Source: JANJUB01 sp964586225
GTDB taxonomy: Bacteria > Armatimonadota > Fimbriimonadia > Fimbriimonadales > Fimbriimonadaceae
Assembly: GCA_964586225.1 (NCBI GenBank)
Contig: CAZPHD010000054.1
Location: 1 to 19,343 of the forward strand
Direction: 5' to 3'
Length of the DNA: 19,343 nt
Of the stretch, positions 14,552 to 19,343 are shown piece after piece. Below the pieces are notes generated by a model. The model saw nothing but the letters and a program-made list of their open reading frames with translations, was not told the DNA's origin and did not search any database. Numbering within the stretch: the stretch's first letter is position 1; every line of letters starts with the position of its first letter. A program made the position numbers and the translations under genes.

Positions 14552-15496
14552 ATGTCGCTTAGATTCCTCGTCGAGTCCCACTACGCCTCCGTTCGCACGA
14601 ACGCAGATTTCTGGCGCCCGCATGTTGCTGAGATCGCGCGGCGGCATGCCCTGTCTATGGAGACCTTTGAGGTCATGCGGGGCGATGCGACCAACCCGGT
14701 GTTCTTCGTTGGCGATGCGGTCGTCAAGCTCTACACCCCGTACTTCCATGGCCGTGAGACCAAGGGGCTTGAAGTTGCGGCCCTCGAAGCTCTCCGGAGC
14801 GACCCATCCATACCCGTGCCGAAGGTGCGAGCGAAGGGCGAGTTGCTGCATGGCTCACGAGATTGGAACTGGCCCTACGTGGTGATGTCGCGGATGTCCG
14901 GGCGAGTGCTCCAAGAAGATTGGGCGGCCCTTACGGACGATGCCAAGGCAGGAATCCTTCAGCAACTTGGCCATAAACTTAAACAAATCCACACACTGAC
15001 GCCGACGCCCGACCTAGCGATGTCGTGGCGAACGCATTGGCCGCGCGGTTTCGATGAGTTCCTGGGTCGGCAGTTGGAATCGCTCCTTTCGGGCCCGGAT
15101 ATCGCGCTGCTTCCGATTGCCGATGAGTTGCGGTCGATTTCCGTCACGGGCATGGGTCCCTCCTGGCCATCGCTCCTTCACGGCGATCTCGAACCTGACC
15201 ATCTGTTTGTGAACGGCACCGAGCTGGTTGGAATCATCGACTTCGGCGACGCCAAGATCGGCGACCCACTTTACGACTTCGTGACCGTTCGCCAGGACAT
15301 GGCGACCACACCCGAGCTTCGAGCGGCGTTCCTTGAGGGTTACGCGCTGGAACCTGACAAGGAAGTTGATCTCATGCGCCGACTGACGCTGTACTCCATT
15401 CTTCACGAATGGGTCACCCTTCGCGATGTCATCGGCTGGACCAGCCGCTCTGGAGCCCGATCGATCCACGAATTGGGTGAGTGGCTCTGGGCGTGA
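14552..15496 (+). CDS. Aminoglycoside-phosphotransferase-fold kinase (APH family)
   Basis: A 314-residue kinase-like protein. VVKLYTPYF supplies the ATP-binding lysine (K59), and a long hinge includes WPYVVMSRMSG (107-117). LLHGDLEPDHLFV (208-220) is the catalytic loop with D212, and IIDFGDAKIGDP (228-239) the metal-binding D230. In the catalytic loop the usual metal-binding asparagine (HGDxxxxN) is replaced by H217, a variation worth noting. The family phosphorylates small alcohols or amines such as aminoglycosides, choline, homoserine or sugars; the substrate is not shown here and resistance should not be assumed. The frame is open upstream to 14312, but that part overlaps the PSD1 gene and reads as unrelated basic sequence, so the ATG at 14552 with GGAAGA upstream is preferred. 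Confidence 0.85.
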   Translation: MSLRFLVESHYASVRTNADFWRPHVAEIARRHALSMETFEVMRGDATNPVFFVGDAVVKLYTPYFHGRETKGLEVAALEALRSDPSIPVPKVRAKGELLHGSRDWNWPYVVMSRMSGRVLQEDWAALTDDAKAGILQQLGHKLKQIHTLTPTPDLAMSWRTHWPRGFDEFLGRQLESLLSGPDIALLPIADELRSISVTGMGPSWPSLLHGDLEPDHLFVNGTELVGIIDFGDAKIGDPLYDFVTVRQDMATTPELRAAFLEGYALEPDKEVDLMRRLTLYSILHEWVTLRDVIGWTSRSGARSIHELGEWLWA

Positions 15497-15509
15497 TGCA
15501 AAAACGCCC
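15489..15509. terminator. Short hairpin over the phosphotransferase stop codon
   Basis: GGGCGT (15489-15494) and ACGCCC (15504-15509) form a 6-bp stem with a 9-nt loop that contains the end of the TGA stop. No T-run follows; instead the -10-like CATAAT begins at the last base of the stem. It may weaken read-through into the HAD gene or act as an operator. The evidence is structural only. Confidence 0.3.
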
Positions 15510-15514
15510 ATAAT
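15509..15514 (+). promoter_or_regulatory. -10-like CATAAT seven bases before a GTG start
   Basis: CATAAT ends 7 nt before the GTG at 15522 and no Shine-Dalgarno intervenes. It supports that GTG as the true start of the HAD gene and suggests a leaderless transcript. Confidence 0.38.
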
Positions 15515-15521
15515 ACAGAGC

Positions 15522-16313
15522 GTGGTTTTGCATTCAGTTAAGCGCATCTTCTTCGATCTCGATGACACGCTCTGCGGTTATTGGGACGCTTCGAAGGCCG
15601 CACTGAGGCAGACCTTCAGCGAGTTCTCGCCCAACGGCCATAGCAGCGAACACCTGGTTGAGCAGTGGGCGTCCGCCTTCCGCGAGTTTGCACCAACGCT
15701 GAAGAAGACCGGCTGGTACCCGACATATCTCAAAGAAGGCGAGCCGACGCGGCGCGAGTTGATGCGGCTGATGCTCTTGCGGATGGAGATTGACGACCCC
15801 GCGCTGGCCGAGCGTCTCAGCGAAGTTTACGGTGCCTACCGCGATGCGAACTTGGCGCTGTTCGACGATGCGCGGGTTGTTCTCGAGAAGCTGCACGCGC
15901 ACTACCCGTTGGGCCTTATCACGAACGGCCCCGCGGATATTCAGCGGCAAGAGATTGCAACTCTGGGTATTGGACATTTCTTCGACCAGATCTACATTGA
16001 GGGAGAAATGGGGCGCGGAAAGCCACTTGCTGATGTGTTCCAGATGATCACCCAAAACGCGGCGGTCGAACCCCACGAGATTCTCATGGTCGGGAACAGC
16101 TATGCCCACGACATCCAGCCCGCGCTCGCCGCAGGTTGGCGGGGAATCTGGATTCGACGTCCCAGCGATGTCCCGCCCAGCGCGCCTGGGCACGCCAGCC
16201 AGCCCGAAGAGCGACCCGATGATGCCCCGATTCCTGACGCCGTCATCGGAAACCTGACTGAGTTGCTCGGGTTCTTTGATCTTCGAGAGTCGGCAACCGC
16301 GTCCGACCGGTAA
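15522..16313 (+). CDS. HAD superfamily hydrolase
   Basis: This 263-residue HAD hydrolase has FFDLDDTL (10-17) with nucleophile D12 and acid D14, LITNGP (132-137) with motif-II T134, GRGKP (164-168) with K167, and MVGNSYAHDI (189-198) as motif IV. There N192 stands where the first metal-binding aspartate usually is, while D197 is kept. The helical cap between 18 and about 115 is of the C1 type, as in phosphoglycolate phosphatase-like and pyrimidine nucleotidase-like enzymes. The open frame extends upstream to 15426 but overlaps the kinase gene. The GTG at 15522 places motif I ten residues from the start, as normal, and follows CATAAT. The substrate is a small phosphate ester, not identifiable. 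The C-terminal 50 residues are proline-rich and less conserved in style. Confidence 0.87.
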   Translation: MVLHSVKRIFFDLDDTLCGYWDASKAALRQTFSEFSPNGHSSEHLVEQWASAFREFAPTLKKTGWYPTYLKEGEPTRRELMRLMLLRMEIDDPALAERLSEVYGAYRDANLALFDDARVVLEKLHAHYPLGLITNGPADIQRQEIATLGIGHFFDQIYIEGEMGRGKPLADVFQMITQNAAVEPHEILMVGNSYAHDIQPALAAGWRGIWIRRPSDVPPSAPGHASQPEERPDDAPIPDAVIGNLTELLGFFDLRESATASDR

Positions 16314-16316
16314 ACT
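16311..16316 (+). promoter_or_regulatory. -10-like TAAACT overlapping the HAD stop codon
   Basis: TAAACT begins with the TAA stop of the HAD gene and ends 6 nt before the ATG at 16323. This is the same spacing as TATACT at 221-226. It suggests an internal leaderless promoter for the TPR gene. Confidence 0.33.
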
Positions 16317-16322
16317 CTCGGC

Positions 16323-16682
16323 ATGAAAATCGCTGTCCTCCCGTTCAATGCGGGCCCCGGAGCCAAGCCCGCGTTTGGGCGCCAACTTGCGAACTTCCTC
16401 GTCGACACCGTTCGGTCGGCGACCGAAGCCGAACTCAACGCCGTGAACTACCTGGCGCAGATCGAGCAAGACGGACAGCAGAAGGCCGCTTTTGTCAACG
16501 TATCCGATAATCTCGTTGAGTACGACTTCATCAAGCCCCTCTTCGAGCAAGCCGAGGCCCAGAAGGTCATGGACGGAGTGGTTCGCCAAGATGGTGACAA
16601 CTACGAGGTGGTCGTCCGCTTCCACGACAGCACGAGCGAGCAACCGATCTACGAGAAGACCTTCAACTTCAAGCCCACGTAA
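16323..16682 (+). CDS. N-terminal part of a TPR protein (FlgO/TolB-N-like domain), cut by an in-frame TAA
   Basis: This 119-residue reading frame starts MKIAVLPF, the opening strand of FlgO/TolB-N/CsgG-like domains, followed by the ALGRQ-type helix (AFGRQLANFLVDTVRSA). It ends on the strand YEKTFNFKPT at a TAA (16680-16682). The next frame, starting with GTG directly after that stop, is in the same phase and continues with the helix FGPVNEMIKALAEQAGKQLP that normally closes this fold. The stop therefore falls inside a domain, and both parts look like one protein of about 629 codons. TAA differs by one base from CAA, GAA or AAA. Possible readings are a nonsense mutation, a sequencing error or read-through. 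No signal peptide is seen, so it is likely cytosolic. Confidence 0.75.
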   Translation: MKIAVLPFNAGPGAKPAFGRQLANFLVDTVRSATEAELNAVNYLAQIEQDGQQKAAFVNVSDNLVEYDFIKPLFEQAEAQKVMDGVVRQDGDNYEVVVRFHDSTSEQPIYEKTFNFKPT

Positions 16683-18212
16683 GTGTTTGGGCCCGTCAAT
16701 GAGATGATCAAGGCCCTCGCCGAGCAGGCGGGCAAGCAACTTCCCGAAGCGATGGCCAACGGGCTGGACTTTGGAACCGACAGCGGAGTCGCCTTTGTCG
16801 ACTTCATTGAAGGCTTCGACGGCTTTCAGTACATGCAAGCTGCGCAGGGGCAGGTCGCGAACGAGTTTGATCCCGAGCTTGCGTTCACCGCACTTCGCAA
16901 GTCAATGCAGGCTGACCCGAACTTCCTCGCGCCCTATGAGGTCACGATCGCCTTTGCCCGCATGTGCGCCCAGAGCCGCGTGGGAACTTTTGAGAAGGTT
17001 GAGCACGCGCTGATGAAGGCGGCCGAGGCCGCTCCAGATGATTTCCGAGCTCACTACGGGCTGGGCGAGGTCTACATGTCGGTCAACCTTGCCAATAAGT
17101 CCGCCGATGCGTATGAGAAGGCACTGGAACTTCATGAAAAGAAGAAAGCCGAGTACGAGAGCGAGGGGCGACTCGAAGATTGGAACCTGGAGCAAGCCAG
17201 CATCATCTCGCGAATTGGCGTCGCGCAGATGGCCATGGGTATGCCCGTCAACGCCGAGCGCAACTTCCGAAAGGCGATTGAGCTTGAGGCCAACGACAAG
17301 CCCAGCATCAATCTCTTGGCGGGTGTTCTGCAGCAGACCAATCGTGCCCACGAGATTCCGGGGCTTTGGAAAGAGCAGATTTCGCGTGATCCGGATAGCG
17401 GAGAGACCCACGCGAAGTACGCGATCTCGCTTTACCAAGCCGACCAGCAGGACGACGCGATCAAGGCTTTCGAGTCGGCACTGGATGCTCTAGGCGACGA
17501 AGAGCAGAAGCTGATCGTCAAGCGTTTCTATGCGCCACTGCTTGTTCAAAAGGAAGAGCTTGACCGAGCGATGGACTTCTACGAGGATGTCATCGACGAG
17601 AACGGGGGCGACGTCCAGGTGCTGTTCGAGTACGCGCAAACCCTTCGTCAAGCTGAACGCGAGTTCGAAGTTCCGCGCGTCCTCGATCAAATTCTGGCGC
17701 TGAATCCCGATCCAAACGCCCGAGCTGAAGCGCTCGCTTGGAAGACCGAAATCACCGAGCCAAAACGCGCGGAAGCGGTCCAGCGCGCCGACGAGAAAAT
17801 GACGGCGGGCGACTTCCAGGGCGCGATCAAGGAACTCAAGCCGCTTCGAAACTGGCTCGCCGACTACTGGAAGCTGTGGGCGGTCCTGGGCGCGGCCTAT
17901 AACCGCGTGGGAGAGCACGAAGACGCGCGCGAATGCGCCGAGCGGCTCATCAACCTCTACCCAGGTTGCGAGCCGGCTTACGTGGAGCTCATGGGTGCGC
18001 TCAACGCGCTTGGACGCCACGACGATGCTTATAACGTGATGCGATTTGCGGCGGGACAGTTGCCACAATCGCTTGGCATTCATGTCAACCTCGCCTTGGC
18101 CGCCCATCGCGCTGGCCACAAGGAAGAGGCGACGAATCTTGCCGAGCAGATTCGCAATGCCGTGGGCCCGAACGAAGAGCTCGACCAAGTGTTCGCTGAA
18201 ATCGAGAAGTAG
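16683..18212 (+). CDS. TPR-repeat protein, C-terminal part of the interrupted gene
   Basis: This 509-residue frame starts at a GTG that immediately follows the TAA of the upstream frame, with no ribosome site of its own. The first 22 residues complete the preceding TolB-N-like domain. A helical stretch (LDFGTDSGVAFVDFIEGFDGF) comes next, then many tetratricopeptide-like helix pairs. Clear examples are residues 120-151 (DDFRAHYGLGEVYMSVN then ADAYEKALEL), the segment with AERNFRKAIELEAND, AISLYQADQQDDAIKAFESAL, and near the end WAVLGAAYNRVGEHEDARECA. TPRs form protein-binding scaffolds; the partner is unknown. If the stop is real, this half could be made only by coupled reinitiation. It precedes the membrane-protein gene by 3 bp. 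Confidence 0.85.
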   Translation: MFGPVNEMIKALAEQAGKQLPEAMANGLDFGTDSGVAFVDFIEGFDGFQYMQAAQGQVANEFDPELAFTALRKSMQADPNFLAPYEVTIAFARMCAQSRVGTFEKVEHALMKAAEAAPDDFRAHYGLGEVYMSVNLANKSADAYEKALELHEKKKAEYESEGRLEDWNLEQASIISRIGVAQMAMGMPVNAERNFRKAIELEANDKPSINLLAGVLQQTNRAHEIPGLWKEQISRDPDSGETHAKYAISLYQADQQDDAIKAFESALDALGDEEQKLIVKRFYAPLLVQKEELDRAMDFYEDVIDENGGDVQVLFEYAQTLRQAEREFEVPRVLDQILALNPDPNARAEALAWKTEITEPKRAEAVQRADEKMTAGDFQGAIKELKPLRNWLADYWKLWAVLGAAYNRVGEHEDARECAERLINLYPGCEPAYVELMGALNALGRHDDAYNVMRFAAGQLPQSLGIHVNLALAAHRAGHKEEATNLAEQIRNAVGPNEELDQVFAEIEK

Positions 18213-18215
18213 ATC

Positions 18216-18890
18216 ATGGAACCCGCAAGGAATGCCCCCCGGTGGCTCAAGCTTCTGGTGGGCTTCCATGTGCTGGCGATCACGGTGTGGTCGTTGCCAC
18301 CGTCGTCGCCGGGCGTTAAGCGTGGACTCGTGGAGCCCACGCGATCTGAGTGGATTCTCTACTACAACGACGTCTACCTGCGCTACTCGCCGATCCGGCA
18401 ATACGTGCTGACGCTGGGCCTGTTCCAGTCGTGGGACATGTTCGCGCCAAACCCGACGAATCGCGATATCTGGTGCGACGCCGTCGTTCGCTACCAAGAC
18501 GGGTCGGAGCGAACCTATCAGTATCCGCGCGTGTTTGAGGCGAACTACTTTGAAAAGTATCGGATCGAGCGCTATCGCAAGTATTACGAGCGGGTAAATC
18601 TGGACGACTTCGCTTTCTTATGGCCCGACTTCGCCCAGCGGGTCGCGACGATCATGGATGATCCGGCAAATCCTCCCGTTCTCGTCACGCTACGGCGTCA
18701 CTTCATCGTCACTCCGCGAACCGTTCCGTTTGGCGAGTATTCGTCGAACCTATGGGGGGCCATCCGCGAAGGGCAAGTGACGAGCGAGGTTCTCTCGCCC
18801 CCCAATCCGCCGCCGATTCCGTTCACCGAGGCGGTGTTCTACATCCACGAAGTTGACCAAGACCGATTGGCCAAGGCGCGGTCGCGATGA
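18216..18890 (+). CDS. Single-pass membrane protein paired with HTTM (DUF5819-like)
   Basis: A 224-residue protein with one N-terminal membrane helix (about 11-28). A soluble part follows with FQSWDMFAPNP at 70-80, a motif reminiscent of the F-x-Q-x-W-x-x-FAPNP signature I associate with DUF5819-type proteins encoded beside HTTM genes; I recall that family from memory and have not verified it. The rest contains strands such as IWCDAVVRYQDGSERTY and VLVTLRRHFIVTP and a proline-rich linker. The stop overlaps the next ATG (ATGA, 18887-18890), so it is translationally coupled to the HTTM gene, and the two proteins probably form a membrane complex. The start ATG lies 3 bp after the TPR stop, with GAGAAG (18204-18209) as a plausible ribosome site. 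Confidence 0.72.
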   Translation: MEPARNAPRWLKLLVGFHVLAITVWSLPPSSPGVKRGLVEPTRSEWILYYNDVYLRYSPIRQYVLTLGLFQSWDMFAPNPTNRDIWCDAVVRYQDGSERTYQYPRVFEANYFEKYRIERYRKYYERVNLDDFAFLWPDFAQRVATIMDDPANPPVLVTLRRHFIVTPRTVPFGEYSSNLWGAIREGQVTSEVLSPPNPPPIPFTEAVFYIHEVDQDRLAKARSR

Positions 18891-19343
18891 AGAAGTTCCT
18901 CCACAGATTTGACAACTGGTGGTTCGGGAAGGACTCACCAGTCGCGCTTGGCGTGCTGAGGATTCTGCTTGGGGCCTGGGCGTTCCTGAGCTTGGTGCTG
19001 ACGCTCACCATGTTTCGGGACTGGTATCACCCGGACGGGTTCTTCCCCAAGCACCTGTCGGATCAGTTTCTCGCCTACGACTCGTCTCGCCTTTGGGATG
19101 GCATGCCCTACGAGGTCAAGTTGCCCTTTGGCCCGCCGCGCGTCAACTTGCTGGGCTGGACGGACAATCCCGCCATCACGCTAGGCCTGTATCTGATCAC
19201 CGTGCTTGCCGCCGTCGGTTTTACGCTGGGCTGGCGGACGCGAATCTCGGGTGTGGTGCTTGTGCTCGGAATGCTGTCCTTGCACTTGCGGACTCCCCTC
19301 ATCATTCACTCGGGCGACTCGTTGCTTCGGCTCTGTCTGATCT
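18887..19343 (+). CDS. HTTM domain (vitamin K-dependent gamma-carboxylase-like) protein, partial
   Basis: The first 152 residues of a polytopic membrane protein that runs off the window. The opening FGKDSPVALGVLRILLGAW (13-31) is the typical HTTM start. Hydrophobic helices lie at about 19-42, 96-115 and 119-140. The segment IIHSGDSLLRL (139-149) matches the conserved GD-x-LLR region seen in bacterial HTTM proteins. The family is homologous to the membrane part of vitamin K-dependent gamma-glutamyl carboxylase, but in bacteria the reaction is mostly unknown. It is coupled to the preceding gene by an ATGA overlap. Only the N-terminal portion is visible, so catalytic residues further on cannot be checked. 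Confidence 0.82.
   Translation, partial: MKKFLHRFDNWWFGKDSPVALGVLRILLGAWAFLSLVLTLTMFRDWYHPDGFFPKHLSDQFLAYDSSRLWDGMPYEVKLPFGPPRVNLLGWTDNPAITLGLYLITVLAAVGFTLGWRTRISGVVLVLGMLSLHLRTPLIIHSGDSLLRLCLI

Noticed and set aside
15426..15521. 32-codon upstream extension of the HAD gene
   Set aside because: It overlaps the end of the kinase gene in another frame. HAD motif I normally lies within about 10-15 residues of the start, as it does from the GTG at 15522.
15534..16838. Open frame of 434 codons on the minus strand across the HAD and TPR genes
   Set aside because: It lies antisense to two genes with clear family motifs and has no motif of its own. It arises from high G+C third codon positions.

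Overview
The window is a chromosomal segment of a free-living, moderately high-G+C bacterium. Hand-sampled lines of the core genes are about 60-63% G+C. A PSD1-type cytochrome gene beside a DUF1501 gene, large secreted proteins with Ig-like repeats, an HTTM gene, and start codons placed directly behind -10-like motifs suggest Armatimonadota (Fimbriimonadia-like) or a related lineage. Planctomycetota is the main alternative. This placement is inference; there is no rRNA or marker gene here. A run of exactly 100 Ns at 9557-9656 marks a scaffold join.

Layout. 1-110: C-terminal end of an endonuclease/exonuclease/phosphatase-fold protein. 233-2296: secreted beta-propeller-like protein with three Ig-like repeats. 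2408-6442: glycan/methylation block. A family-4 glycosyltransferase and an FkbM methyltransferase (+) converge, with a 44-bp overlap, on a minus-strand operon of an ASCH-like protein, a class I methyltransferase and a second, paralogous glycosyltransferase. 6466-8123: membrane-anchored alpha/beta hydrolase and a phosphodiester glycosidase (NAGPA-type) protein. 8126-9797: repeat-bounded segment of lower G+C (about 45-58% in sampled lines) with two divergent orphan genes. 9798-14461 (minus): PSD1 cytochrome and DUF1501 operon. 14552-16313: APH-type phosphotransferase and HAD hydrolase. 16323-18212: one TPR protein gene apparently split by a single in-frame TAA. 18216-19343: single-pass membrane protein and an HTTM (gamma-carboxylase-like) protein that runs off the window.

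The most unusual content is a dispersed palindromic repeat family. Module B is about 34-41 bp with a 6-bp stem and 10-nt loop. Module A is a 7-bp CCGCAAG/CTTGCGG stem, also with a 10-nt loop. Both occur in two gaps between convergent genes, bracketing the two orphan genes in opposite orientation. Two copies of module B also lie in frame inside the glycosyltransferase gene at 2408-3493, adding about 28 residues that the paralogue at 4364-5362 lacks. The intragenic copies carry a paired base change that keeps the stem intact. This resembles, by analogy only, the Rickettsia palindromic elements that insert into coding sequence.

Several genes (233, 6466/6469, 9001, 15522, 16323) have a TANNNT or CATAAT hexamer about 6-8 nt before the start codon and no clear Shine-Dalgarno, which suggests frequent leaderless transcription. 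The gene at 7392 is the contrast, with a near-perfect AAGGAGG.
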